From positions 620,001-684,000 of the forward strand of contig JAIZWK010000001.1 of assembly GCA_021498095.1 (NCBI GenBank): a stretch of 64,000 nucleotides of DNA, given 5' to 3'. Positions 8,237 through 17,535 of this stretch are shown here, one piece after another. This DNA is from Candidatus Harpocratesius repetitus (GTDB taxonomy: Archaea; Asgardarchaeota; Lokiarchaeia; Sigyniarchaeales; Promethearchaeaceae). The notes beneath the pieces are model-generated. The model made no database searches, was not told where the DNA came from, and saw only the letters and a list, made by a program, of their open reading frames with translations. The stretch's first letter is position 1. Every line of letters starts with the position of its first letter. Made by a program: the position numbers and the translations under genes.

Positions 8237-8785
8237 GTGAAACTCGAAAAAGCTAATGAGACGGTTTGGGCAATAAGACGAAAGGATAAACCGGGGAAAT
8301 TTATTTGTCGTTCTACCGAAATGGGGGGAATTATTACACGTGTGTCCATTGCGTTGGAAAAGGGGGATGATTTAATTGAATTTGACATGTCACCTCAAGA
8401 ATTTCAGAGTTTTTTTGATATTTTAATTAATTTTAAAAATCTAGTTGAAGCACCTCTTGAAGAAAATATTGAACCCACTTCAGTTCAGAATCATTATATT
8501 CCTAACGAAGGAGCGATTGCAGAGTCAAAACCATGGACTCCATCAATTAGTCATTCAGAAGAGGATGAGATTGAACAATTAATCAGGAATTTTTCTGAGA
8601 TCACTCCTCCAACAGTTAGTTCTTCGAAACGTTCTATCCAGCGTTCAGGTCAAATACATCAGAAGGTTCCAAAATCAAAGGTTAAAATTACTGCAAAAAT
8701 ATCTGATCGTACAGCTCAAATTTCGACAAGTTCAAAGGCTTCAACTAAAGAACGTTTGAAAGAAACAGATTGGGACCCTTGGTAA
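8237..8785 (+). CDS. Hypothetical acidic protein
   Basis: Unrecognised. Residues 1-75 look folded (KANETVWAIRRKDKPGKFICRSTEMGGIITRVSIALEK split over strands, then a helix with FFDILINFKNLV). The remainder is polar, serine- and proline-rich and probably disordered, ending in a basic stretch and a conspicuous DWDPW. GTG at 8237 is preferred because GGTGA lies six bases upstream; the TTG at 8231 would leave no spacing. It is transcribed away from the tRNA-Arg gene and converges on a roadblock gene. The terminal DWDPW could be a short binding motif, which is speculation. Confidence 0.5.
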   Translation: MKLEKANETVWAIRRKDKPGKFICRSTEMGGIITRVSIALEKGDDLIEFDMSPQEFQSFFDILINFKNLVEAPLEENIEPTSVQNHYIPNEGAIAESKPWTPSISHSEEDEIEQLIRNFSEITPPTVSSSKRSIQRSGQIHQKVPKSKVKITAKISDRTAQISTSSKASTKERLKETDWDPW

Positions 8786-8895
8786 AATTCTTTATTTTTT
8801 TTTCTTGTAATTGTTATTATACTTATGTATATATAGTAAACTTTTTTGAACTAATCTTTTATATTCTATATCAATATCTAAAATCTGTAATGCTA

Positions 8896-9306
8896 CTATG
8901 CGATTGCTGGGAAATTGACTGCAATCCGTTGAGCAGCAATACGGAAAATTTTCACAGTCTTCATTAAATTTTTAATATCTCGACCTGCGCCAATTAGGAC
9001 AAATCTACCTGCATTAGTAACAACTATATATCCATTATCTGCGCGGATAATGGCTTCAGAAAGTGGTTCTTCAAACATACTCATCATCCCCATTTTTCCA
9101 GTCATAACTAGTGCTGATGCAATTCCACTTAAAGCATCACTGTCAACTTGATAAGTAGGAAGTGCAGCATATGCGATTTGATATCCTGTGTCAGTAGTTA
9201 GTGCAATTGCTTCAATATTACAATTTGATGTAATATATGTTATTTCTGGTTCAAGTTTCAAAATATCTTCTGGATTTAGTCCAATATCGCTACCGAATTG
9301 TGTCAT
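8896..9306 (-). CDS. Roadblock/LC7 domain protein
   Basis: A 136-residue single-domain protein of the roadblock/longin superfamily, which typically dimerises and binds small GTPases. The pattern is a first helix, then IEAIALTTDTGYQIAYAAL, a long helix with SGIASALVMTGKM, then AIIRADNGYIVVTNAGRFVLIGAG. GGTGA precedes the ATG. It is divergent from the coiled-coil gene at 9509 across a 202-base gap, and a second roadblock gene occurs at 54324. Asgard archaea are known for expanded roadblock families, but the partner GTPase of this one is unknown; a GTPase gene occurs at 34681. Confidence 0.85.
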   Translation of the reverse strand: MTQFGSDIGLNPEDILKLEPEITYITSNCNIEAIALTTDTGYQIAYAALPTYQVDSDALSGIASALVMTGKMGMMSMFEEPLSEAIIRADNGYIVVTNAGRFVLIGAGRDIKNLMKTVKIFRIAAQRIAVNFPAIA

Positions 9307-9508
9307 GCAGCTTCACCATTTTTTTTTGTGATCAAAAGGGCAGTTCTATAGTATAATATATAATACTAAGTTAATTGCCTAAATAAATAATCACACACAC
9401 AATTATTTAATATGGGATGTTCAATACTTATTTATAACATAATTATAAAATTGCGCAAATTTAATCACATTGATGTGCAATGGAAACTGAAAAAGGAACG
9501 GAATTGAA

Positions 9509-10846
9509 ATGAGTCAGTTAGAAGAGTTTCTTGAATTACAAGATAGAGTTACAAAGCTAGAAAATCTTTTAAAATCAAAAGAACATGAAATTAGCGAAAA
9601 AGACGATAAAATTTTGAAATTGAGCGAGAAAATCAATCAACTAACGAATGACGCAGTAAAAGCAGCATCAGATACGCGTCATTTTCGAAGTATGATGTCA
9701 GTTTTAGAAACAGATAAAAAAAATTTAGAACGAGAACGTGATCGATTAATTAAAGAAGTAGATGCATTAAATACTCAATTGAAGCAATTTGCTCATATGA
9801 TTGAAACAACAAATCAGACTATTCAAGCTAAAGAAGAAATGCTTTTATCAAAAGAAAAGCAATTACAGTCAAAAGATCTTCTAATAGTTGAGAAAGATGA
9901 AAAAATTGAAGATTTTCGGCGTAAGTTTGATGAAATGTCAGAGGCTACAGAAAAATATCAAGCTGAAAAATTCGCCTTTATGGAACAGCTTTCGAATGAA
10001 AAACTTGAATTAGTGGAGAAACTTGGAAAATTAGAGCGAGAATTGGAAGAAAGAGATCGTAAAATTAAAGATTTAAGGAAAAAAACCCGAGACGCTCAGG
10101 ATGGATTATTAGGTGCTTCATTAGAAATGGAGAAAATTAGGGAAGATTCTTCTAAAGCAGCTATGCAACTCCAAGAAGCAAATCAGGAAATTGCACAATT
10201 GAAAGAAGAACTGGAAAAAATGCAGCAAATTATCAATCAAACACCGGAACAGCGAAAAGAATTAGCATTACTTAGAAAGATAAATGATGAAAGTTCAAAA
10301 CCAGGAATAATTAAAAAATATAAGGAGAAAGTTGCTTCTTTGGAGTTAAAATTAAAGGAATGGCAAAAATTGGGTGCACAATCTGGAGTATCTAGTCCAA
10401 TTGAAACACCAGAAGATCTTTTTGAGCGAGAAACTGGAACATATCATAATATTTCCACATTAATCACACATTTTAAATTTCAAATGTCAAATGTAAATCG
10501 ATCAATACGTATAATTTTACCAGAATTATCTTTTATTGAAGATTATGGATTAAAGGAAACTTTACTTGATCTATCACCGATTGTTTTAAAAAATATTGCA
10601 TGTAATGTTGATCAATCGCGCGATAAGGCAATTCTAGATGAGCTGAAAGAGAATAATTTCAAAATTACAGATTACAAAGACACCAAGCTTTTTGCATTGA
10701 CTATTGATAATGTAAGTGCTGCAATTGCAGTATATGATGAAGATTCTAAAACTTTGACTGGATTATTTTCAAGTAACTCAGAATTGGTAAAGCTTTTATC
10801 ACAATCAATAATGACTCCGTTTATAAAAGGCACAAAACTTAATTAG
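9509..10846 (+). CDS. Long coiled-coil protein with conserved C-terminal domain
   Basis: Residues 1-300 are nearly all heptad-type coiled coil (repeated E/K/L blocks such as LIVEKDEKIEDFRRKFDEM). The last 130 residues form a globular domain (STLITHFKFQMSNVNRSIRIILPEL, then LKNIACNVDQSRD, then GLFSSNSELVKLLSQSI and a final PFIKGTKL). The same domain ends the next gene. Its strand-helix order recalls the phospholipase-D-like effector domain of archaeal TrmB regulators, without an HKD motif. AAAGGA precedes the ATG. It could be a rod-like scaffold with a sensor head. Function unknown. Confidence 0.6.
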   Translation: MSQLEEFLELQDRVTKLENLLKSKEHEISEKDDKILKLSEKINQLTNDAVKAASDTRHFRSMMSVLETDKKNLERERDRLIKEVDALNTQLKQFAHMIETTNQTIQAKEEMLLSKEKQLQSKDLLIVEKDEKIEDFRRKFDEMSEATEKYQAEKFAFMEQLSNEKLELVEKLGKLERELEERDRKIKDLRKKTRDAQDGLLGASLEMEKIREDSSKAAMQLQEANQEIAQLKEELEKMQQIINQTPEQRKELALLRKINDESSKPGIIKKYKEKVASLELKLKEWQKLGAQSGVSSPIETPEDLFERETGTYHNISTLITHFKFQMSNVNRSIRIILPELSFIEDYGLKETLLDLSPIVLKNIACNVDQSRDKAILDELKENNFKITDYKDTKLFALTIDNVSAAIAVYDEDSKTLTGLFSSNSELVKLLSQSIMTPFIKGTKLN

Positions 10847-10911
10847 ATTTTAAGGAAGAATATATTTTAAATGAGTTAATAACTAACATGATATATTAGG
10901 GGAAAAAAAAA

Positions 10912-11742
10912 ATGGAAGATCAATTATCACAAATTTCTCAAAAAATAGAAGAGATTAATGAAAATGTAAGTAAATTTGGAGTTTATCTATCTCAAAAGGA
11001 TCAAATTATTCTATCTAAAGATGAACGCATCCAAAGCTTAACAGAAAAATTAGTTACTGCTTCAAAGGAAAAAGATGAAGCTTTATGGGCAAAAATTGAA
11101 TTAATGAAAGAAATTGCAGCTGAACGTGAGCAAACCAATCGAGAAATCACAGAATTAAAAACGCAATTACTTGAAAAAGAAGAAAAGATAAAGAAATTAA
11201 AGCAAAAACAAAGACAAGCTCAAGATGGGTTAATTGGTACATCTTTTGAAGTAGATCGAATGAAAAAAGAAGTAGCAGAAAAAGAACGTAAAATCCAAGA
11301 AATAAAAGAAAAAGCAGATTCTGTTTCAATGGGTTTAACTGGAATTCTTTATGATATGGATATTGCAGTAGAATACCTTAAAGATCGAATAAAAAATGCT
11401 ACACGCTCTTTACGATTAGTGGTTCCGACAATGGAATTTTTAGAACAAAATGAAATTTTGGAGATGTTGGAACAACTACCAGAAAGCTCCGTTATCAATA
11501 TTGCTACTTCTTTGGATTTAAGTGAACATCAACCAATGATAGATTCGTGGAAAGAACGTGGATGGGTAGTAACTAATTATCCAGGAAAGAATTTCTTTAT
11601 GATAAGTGCTGACGGTTCAGATGTTTGTATTGCATTTACTTCTGGAACCCAAATTTCTGGTTTTTATTCGAATATTTCAGATTTAGTAACAATTTTCAAT
11701 CAAGCTTTAATGTATCCTTTCATAAAAGGACAGAAATTGTAA
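10912..11742 (+). CDS. Shorter coiled-coil paralogue of the preceding gene
   Basis: A 276-residue paralogue, 65 bases downstream of the longer protein. It keeps the coiled coil (about 1-145), the shared motif KKLKQKQRQAQDGLIGTSFE (compare KKTRDAQDGLLGASLE in its neighbour) and the same C-terminal domain ending MYPFIKGQKL. About 150 residues of coil are missing relative to the first copy, so the pair arose by tandem duplication with coil length change. TAGGGGA precedes the ATG. The two may form homo- or heterodimeric coils of different reach. Confidence 0.6.
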   Translation: MEDQLSQISQKIEEINENVSKFGVYLSQKDQIILSKDERIQSLTEKLVTASKEKDEALWAKIELMKEIAAEREQTNREITELKTQLLEKEEKIKKLKQKQRQAQDGLIGTSFEVDRMKKEVAEKERKIQEIKEKADSVSMGLTGILYDMDIAVEYLKDRIKNATRSLRLVVPTMEFLEQNEILEMLEQLPESSVINIATSLDLSEHQPMIDSWKERGWVVTNYPGKNFFMISADGSDVCIAFTSGTQISGFYSNISDLVTIFNQALMYPFIKGQKL

Positions 11743-11773
11743 TATATGAATAGTATTTTTTTTAAAATTTATT

Positions 11774-12907
11774 TTACTTTTTAATAACTGCATCAATTAC
11801 AGTAGTATCTAATGCAGGTGAATAAGGTTTAACTGAGCGAAAAAAAACTATTTTTTCTAATTTTAATCCTGATCTATTAAGAGCTGAGAGAAAACTCTGT
11901 TTTGCATTTTGATATACATCCGGTTTTTTAGAAAATTGATATATATGTAGTAAACATCCCTTTTTACTGATAAAATCTGGTAATATTGAAAGAAATTCTG
12001 TATTCTTTTCAGGGAGATTCATTATTGCTCTGGATATGTTTCCTTGCATTTGATTGAAAAATGAAGAAGATTTGATTTGTTTTACATCATATTGGAAACA
12101 TTTGATTTGAGTGCTTATTTTATTCAATTGGATATTTTGTTGAGCATATTTAATCGCATTGTGATTAATATCTGTTGCAAAAATTTTCATTTCCGGTTTC
12201 TTTTTTGCAATCTGGATAAAATATGGTCCGACTCCGCAGAACATATCCCAAAGAGCGCCATAATGATTAAATTTTGTTGATAAATTTGCAATTCGATTTC
12301 TTTCGAACGATAAACGAGGTGTAAAAAAAGTGGTGGCAATGTTTAATTGAAATCTACATCCATTTTCTTTATATATTGTTTGGGTGTTGTTCTCACCGCA
12401 AACGAAATTTAATTTCCTTGTTCTGAATTCACCTTCAATATTTCCTGCTTTTTCAAAAATAGATCTCAAATTCTTATTGCTTTTAAGTAAAAAATCTCCA
12501 ATAATGGATAAATAAGGGCGTAATGGCGCCAATTCTACCCTATTAATATCAATAATGGCAATATTACCAATAATATCAAATGAATGTGGAATAAGATCAT
12601 GATATTCAGAAGGAATGGATTTAAAAATTTGTTGTTTAATCCTTTCTCGAGAATTTTTACGTAATTTAAAATTAAATTGTCTATTAGAATTAGAGATAAT
12701 TTTGATATCTTTAAGGATTTGAACTTTAGATTTATCATTTAATTCATCTAAAGCCGAATTTTTGAGAGGAACAAGAATAAAGCTTTCTTGATGCGAAATT
12801 CGAAATTGTTTATCTACTAATCCATTTTCATGTAAACATGGTAGAATCTCATTTCCGATTTCCTTGGGAATTTGTGCAATCCATTTAGGATAATCATTAT
12901 TCTCCAT
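11774..12907 (-). CDS. trm5: tRNA (guanine-N1)-methyltransferase, Trm5 family
   Basis: Class I SAM-dependent methyltransferase expected to methylate G37 next to the anticodon. A variable N-terminal part is followed by a D2-like region, then the family motifs FTPRLSFERNRIA (about 208), WDMFCGVGPYFIQIA (SAM loop, about 230), FATDINHNAIKYAQQNI (about 255) and the catalytic MNLPEKNTEF (about 305), where N-L-P is the Trm5/Tyw2 signature. Its start overlaps the end of the DUF371 gene by 11 bases, with GGAGATGA inside that gene, so translation is coupled. In archaea this modification also leads to wyosine derivatives. Confidence 0.85.
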   Translation of the reverse strand: MENNDYPKWIAQIPKEIGNEILPCLHENGLVDKQFRISHQESFILVPLKNSALDELNDKSKVQILKDIKIISNSNRQFNFKLRKNSRERIKQQIFKSIPSEYHDLIPHSFDIIGNIAIIDINRVELAPLRPYLSIIGDFLLKSNKNLRSIFEKAGNIEGEFRTRKLNFVCGENNTQTIYKENGCRFQLNIATTFFTPRLSFERNRIANLSTKFNHYGALWDMFCGVGPYFIQIAKKKPEMKIFATDINHNAIKYAQQNIQLNKISTQIKCFQYDVKQIKSSSFFNQMQGNISRAIMNLPEKNTEFLSILPDFISKKGCLLHIYQFSKKPDVYQNAKQSFLSALNRSGLKLEKIVFFRSVKPYSPALDTTVIDAVIKK

Positions 12908-13418
12908 GTAAATTCATCTCCGATGGGATATGATGGAAATAAATTTCTAAGTGATTACTTGGATTTTGCAAGTTTTTAATTAATTTACGATTAATATCTT
13001 GTGCACTTTTAGAACATGCAATCAACACTGTACGGGAACTTAAAAATGTACTTTTTCGAAAGACAATCGAGACTTTATTAGTTAAAGAAAGTCTTGAATC
13101 TCCAAACCCTATGAAATGGTCCCAATGTACACCTGATTTTAAAAAAACACCGATTTCTTTCCCTGATTGAATTAAATTTTGTAAATCATTACTTAAATCT
13201 GCAACTGATTTTGTTGCATTAATTCCTATTATGCACGTTCCCCGTAATGTCAAGAAATCTTCCGTTGTAACTTCTAAAGTGGTTGAATGTGTCCCCTGCA
13301 CATTTGGATGACCGTATGATACTACTTTATCTAAGATATATGGTTTTATTTCGTTGAAGACTTCTTCTGACGAATATTTTGCTGAATTTTTTAAAATTCC
13401 ATCATTGATTTTAATCAT
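12897..13418 (-). CDS. DUF371 family archaeal protein
   Basis: A 173-residue protein with the conserved DUF371 core: VVSYGHPNVQGTHSTTLEVT near residue 33, then LRGTCIIGINATKS near 58 and LKSGVHWDHFIGFGDSRL. The family is widespread in archaea without a settled function. Here it lies between tgtA (15 bases upstream) and trm5 (overlapping), so a role connected with tRNA modification is a reasonable inference. AAAGG precedes the ATG. Soluble, no metal cluster visible. Confidence 0.82.
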   Translation of the reverse strand: MIKINDGILKNSAKYSSEEVFNEIKPYILDKVVSYGHPNVQGTHSTTLEVTTEDFLTLRGTCIIGINATKSVADLSNDLQNLIQSGKEIGVFLKSGVHWDHFIGFGDSRLSLTNKVSIVFRKSTFLSSRTVLIACSKSAQDINRKLIKNLQNPSNHLEIYFHHIPSEMNLHGE

Positions 13419-13433
13419 AGCCTTTCATCTTGT

Positions 13434-15059
13434 TTACTTCATCCTAATTTCATTTAGTATGGAAATTTTAATTGAAGGGAAATGGGTAGTAATTATATCA
13501 TCAAACAATGAAATTAGATGTGTATCGCTTGAAAATTCCTCAATTTCATTATATTCGTTGATGAAGACATCAGGTATAAGGATTGAAATTGTCATATTAT
13601 CTTGGAGATTTTTTTTTAAAAATGGGATTATCGATTTCATTAAAACTTCTCTTACTTCCAAATTGTGAATAGGATTAAGTGTCCCTTCATGTTGACTCGC
13701 TGGATAGATTTCTGCAAATTCTAAAGGAATCAAGCCAAGTACATTGCTCACAATACAAATCTGTGTTGATTTCCAATCTATTCTTTGTTTTAAAGTTTTT
13801 ATCCAATTTTTGACAGATCGACTTTGAATACTTGGTAGATTTAATTCTGGGATTAAGAATAGATGATTTTTGATTTCTGGAATTCTATAATTAGCAACTT
13901 TGTTCCGAAATCTATGAAAATGAGCGCGATATAAGGAAAAAGAACTAAGTATCATTTGACCTCGTGATTGGTTCAAATTTAATAAATTAAGGAAATTTTC
14001 AGGATTCTTTTTTACTATATTCAATGCTTTTACAAATTTTGGATGAGCATGGACTCTCTGTTCTACTAAATCCCATAATGTCCCCTCTTTAATCGCATTT
14101 CTAATTGTACGTATCTCAGAAAAGGAATGGAAAAGATTATGCTCTGCTATTGCTTTTATACGTGTAGCTTTATCTTCTTTTCGGAGTTCATTTACAGTAT
14201 AGCTAGTACAAACTGGACAATGACACGGGAATTCGTGAAGATCCTTTAAGTTTTTAGTACCTGTAAGAGTAAAATAGCGTTCATCCTTTGCATACAAAAT
14301 ATATGCCGCCGAATCAAAGAGATCTGCTCCACACGCCACAGCTAATGAGAAAAAAGCAGGTAAACCTAAGCCAAACATATGAAGTGGTCGATCTGCTCTT
14401 AGCCATTTTTTAACTTCTAAAAGAATGGCAACATCAAGATCAAAACGATAATCTATGAAGGTTTTCACAACGCCACCAATTGCATATATTCCAAAATCTA
14501 ATTTCGACATTTCTATTGCACTTTTTTTTAATAATTGTGGATAAATTGATCCATGGATTGGACCAAACCATGCGGTGTCTTTTCTAATTCTTCTCGCAAT
14601 ATTTTCACGGGCGCGTTGTAATGTAATATTAATTTTCCTTTCAGCTTCTTCTAATGAATCAGTCGTTTGAACAGGAATATCTAAAATTACCGGGCAATCT
14701 GATCCTATTTGTTCTTGAAAGGGTTCGATTTCTTCAGGTTTGACTTTTACTGCTCCAGCATACATATAATCTTGAAATGCTCCTGAATCTGTCGCAATAA
14801 TTCCAGGAAATTCGAGATGTTTATGAAGTCCTTTATCAAGAATCTCTTGATTTTTATCTTGATTCTTATATAAGATATATGCATTTGTAAATATGCTTTG
14901 GGCTTTAAAACGTTCAAACAAATCTTTTGGAGATATAAGGTTTGCAAAAGGACTAACAACTGGAAAAAGATTTGGTGTATCAAGTACCTTACTCCCTAAT
15001 TTAAAGCGTCCAATTCTTCCAGCTGCATCAAAATCCCGAATTTCATAGGAATAACTCAT
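13434..15059 (-). CDS. tgtA: Archaeosine tRNA-guanine transglycosylase
   Basis: Exchanges guanine at position 15 of archaeal tRNAs for preQ0, the first step to archaeosine. The TIM-barrel catalytic domain occupies about 1-340: IATDSGAFQDYMYAG, ILDIPVQTT, WFGPIHGS and IYAIGGVV, with a zinc site starting CHCPVC near residue 280. The C-terminal 180 residues resemble the TgtA/ArcS accessory region, including an IYPASQHEG motif. The 541 residues fit archaeal TgtA. It heads the tgtA-DUF371-trm5 run and lies 93 bases downstream of the phosphatase cassette, so read-through is possible. Confidence 0.9.
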   Translation of the reverse strand: MSYSYEIRDFDAAGRIGRFKLGSKVLDTPNLFPVVSPFANLISPKDLFERFKAQSIFTNAYILYKNQDKNQEILDKGLHKHLEFPGIIATDSGAFQDYMYAGAVKVKPEEIEPFQEQIGSDCPVILDIPVQTTDSLEEAERKINITLQRARENIARRIRKDTAWFGPIHGSIYPQLLKKSAIEMSKLDFGIYAIGGVVKTFIDYRFDLDVAILLEVKKWLRADRPLHMFGLGLPAFFSLAVACGADLFDSAAYILYAKDERYFTLTGTKNLKDLHEFPCHCPVCTSYTVNELRKEDKATRIKAIAEHNLFHSFSEIRTIRNAIKEGTLWDLVEQRVHAHPKFVKALNIVKKNPENFLNLLNLNQSRGQMILSSFSLYRAHFHRFRNKVANYRIPEIKNHLFLIPELNLPSIQSRSVKNWIKTLKQRIDWKSTQICIVSNVLGLIPLEFAEIYPASQHEGTLNPIHNLEVREVLMKSIIPFLKKNLQDNMTISILIPDVFINEYNEIEEFSSDTHLISLFDDIITTHFPSIKISILNEIRMK

Positions 15060-15152
15060 TAAATTATCGAATTTTCCTTATTAAATGAGTTTTTCGCTCA
15101 CTACAACTTCAATAATTCTCCACTTATTATATAAATATTCGAATATATTGAA

Positions 15153-16358
15153 TTAACCTGGCATATCTTGAATAAGATGAATTGCAAAATTGAAGATATC
15201 AGTTGAATTTAATTCTACAAATCTGGCTTGAATATTTTTGTTTACATAATTACTTGCTGAAAAGACTGTAATAAATTTGTCATCAAAGTCTCGATGAAAC
15301 CCTTCTGAAAACACTTGATGGCCTCTGAAAACCAAATCTATATGATTTTTCACACAAAAAGTCCGAAAAATTTCCTCACCAAATGTATATCCAATCCCAC
15401 GGCGATTATCAAAAAATTGCTCAGAAACACCTGGAACATAATTTATAATGGGATCATTCCACAAGATTTGTTGAGATACTGGGTCCATTTCATCAATCCA
15501 AACTTGTCGATTGTTAAAATTATATATATTTAAGAGCGGTACATCATAATCTCCAGTTTTTGGATCAATTGTAATAGGAATCCCCCCATGAAGACAAAGA
15601 AAACTGCCATTTTCGCAATGAAAAATTGAAATCAAAGGCAAATCTTTAAACATATGGCAAAAAGAAGCAAATAATATTTCTGAAAAATATTTCATAACAC
15701 GTCTTCCAAATCCATAATTTGCAGAAATAGACATTTCTTCATGATTTCCACGTAAGATAAGCACATTTGTGGGATATTTTAAGTTAAATGTCATTAAGTA
15801 GAGTAAATTATGTAAGTCCCATTTTCCTCTGTCAACAATATCTCCAATTATGATTATTTTAACATCATAACCGAGTTGCTTACCTTTTTCAATTGCTGGG
15901 ACAAAAAAATTAATTAATTTTGCAACATCTGCAAATGAACCATGAGTATCACCAACAATGAAAAATTTTGCAGGTCGTTTTCGAGTATTTTTAGTTGATT
16001 TATAGGATTTCTGAATAATTGGCACAGGAAAAGATAAAGGATAAATTTTTTCTAAATAAAAATCTTGAAACTGTCGAATTAAAATTGTCATCTTTAATTC
16101 AGATGCATCCCCTCCGTAGTATTCTGAATCATTAGGTGGATTCTCAGATGAAAATTGGCGATAATAATCCCAAAACTCTTCAACTATGGATTGTTCTTCA
16201 GTTTCCCCAATACGCTGAGTTCTACCTTCCATAATCATTTGGGTTTGGGTTTTTTCAATTGACATGAATGTAGATTGCAAGCTTGTGTAATATTTCTGTC
16301 CAATCTTTTGTGTCCGCTCATTATATTCATTTTCTTCTTGAAATTCATCAGAGTTCAT
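15153..16358 (-). CDS. PPP-family Ser/Thr phosphatase with T-x-x-I-rich N-terminus
   Basis: PP1/PP2A-type metallophosphatase. All metal and phosphate ligands are present: GDTHG (about 138), GDIVDRG (about 174), RGNHEE (about 206), LHGGIP (about 257) and RGHQVF near the end. Before the catalytic domain is a roughly 130-residue polar extension that contains T-Q-K-I, T-Q-M-I and T-Q-R-I in its first 55 residues. A phosphothreonine with isoleucine at +3 is a classic FHA ligand, and FHA genes are in the same operon. The ATG at 16358 has GAGGG eight bases upstream; a TTG two codons earlier is less likely. It is the last gene of the nine-gene cassette. Confidence 0.9.
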   Translation of the reverse strand: MNSDEFQEENEYNERTQKIGQKYYTSLQSTFMSIEKTQTQMIMEGRTQRIGETEEQSIVEEFWDYYRQFSSENPPNDSEYYGGDASELKMTILIRQFQDFYLEKIYPLSFPVPIIQKSYKSTKNTRKRPAKFFIVGDTHGSFADVAKLINFFVPAIEKGKQLGYDVKIIIIGDIVDRGKWDLHNLLYLMTFNLKYPTNVLILRGNHEEMSISANYGFGRRVMKYFSEILFASFCHMFKDLPLISIFHCENGSFLCLHGGIPITIDPKTGDYDVPLLNIYNFNNRQVWIDEMDPVSQQILWNDPIINYVPGVSEQFFDNRRGIGYTFGEEIFRTFCVKNHIDLVFRGHQVFSEGFHRDFDDKFITVFSASNYVNKNIQARFVELNSTDIFNFAIHLIQDMPG

Positions 16359-16401
16359 TTTCAAACCCTCGTTTGGTTTTCAATTAATATCGTTATTTTT
16401 T

Positions 16402-17523
16402 TTAATTATATGATTGAAATTCAGAAAATTCCAAGTTTAATCCATCTTCAGATATACTGATAATTTTAGGTGGTTTTCCATATTCTAATTTCAATATTTT
16501 TGGAGAAAATTGAATTCTTCCATCATAGGATGCAGTACTGAATAAAGAATATAAACGACTGTTGAAAAATGCTTTCCATCCATCGGGCCATTTCTGATGA
16601 CCTCTAACAAGAAGATCAAGATTATTTGCAGACATAAATGCATTAAAAACATCTATTCCAAATTGTAATCTTCCATTAAAATGATCTCCAGTTAAAATCC
16701 CTTTTTGAATCATTTCATCCGGATCAGACCATAACATTGAAACAGAAAGGGGATCCATTAAACTACTTTCTGGTTTATCACATTCCAATTTTGATTCAAT
16801 TTCACTAAGGATTAAAGGTTCCATAAAATGATAAGGATCAATAGGGATTCCACCATGAACGGTTAATACACGTGCAATTTGGGAACCAGAGTGTATTTGA
16901 CTTATATGAGCAATGGGAAGGTGAGTAAAGAATTGAATTATTTCTTCGTAGAGTTCTTCACCTTTTTCCCAAAATGCACGAAGTAGATTATCAATAAATC
17001 CGTAATGTTCGTTTATTTTTCTATCTTCATGGTTTCCTCGAATTAAGACAACTTTCCCTGGACATAAAAGAGAAAAAGCGACGATTAATGTAAGGTTTTC
17101 TAAATCATATGGATTTCGATCAACATAATCCCCAACAAAGATAAGTTTGCTTTCGGGAATTTTCTGAATCAATTTATAGAAAAATTCGATTATTAAGTAT
17201 GATTCATGAATTGCTCCATGAGTATCTCCAACAAAATAGGTTGGGCCATAAATATCATCCGTAACTATTTTTTTTGCTAGTGTGGGAATAAGACGATTAA
17301 CTTCTTGATAAAATCTTAGATATTTTTCAAAAGAGAGGGGATTTTGAGTAAAATTAAAACCATCTAAGCAACATTGAACTAAATGGTCGAAAACTTCCCG
17401 AATAATCGGATTGATTGTTATATTTTTTTTTTTCAATGAAGAAAATTGTTGTTCAGATAACTGGTGATATTTATTTGTCTCGAGTGCAAAGAAATTTTTC
17501 TTAATTAGTGTAAATTCTTCCAT
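16402..17523 (-). CDS. Second PPP-family Ser/Thr phosphatase
   Basis: Paralogue of the next gene in the operon. Its catalytic motifs are GDTHG, GDYVDRN (asparagine replaces the usual final glycine), IRGNHED, VHGGIP and VRGHQKW, so all metal ligands remain. The N-terminal extension is about 95 residues and lacks the T-Q-x-I motifs of its paralogue. GAGGG precedes the ATG. It begins 12 bases after the PP2C gene and is followed after 37 bases by the other PPP gene. Two PPP enzymes plus a PP2C facing one kinase suggests separate targets or a layered off-switch. Confidence 0.88.
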   Translation of the reverse strand: MEEFTLIKKNFFALETNKYHQLSEQQFSSLKKKNITINPIIREVFDHLVQCCLDGFNFTQNPLSFEKYLRFYQEVNRLIPTLAKKIVTDDIYGPTYFVGDTHGAIHESYLIIEFFYKLIQKIPESKLIFVGDYVDRNPYDLENLTLIVAFSLLCPGKVVLIRGNHEDRKINEHYGFIDNLLRAFWEKGEELYEEIIQFFTHLPIAHISQIHSGSQIARVLTVHGGIPIDPYHFMEPLILSEIESKLECDKPESSLMDPLSVSMLWSDPDEMIQKGILTGDHFNGRLQFGIDVFNAFMSANNLDLLVRGHQKWPDGWKAFFNSRLYSLFSTASYDGRIQFSPKILKLEYGKPPKIISISEDGLNLEFSEFQSYN

Positions 17524-17535
17524 AATATTCCCTCT

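Noticed and set aside
8770..8967. Plus-strand 65-codon frame
   Set aside because: Overlaps two real genes and reads as pyrimidine-rich spacer; no ribosome site.
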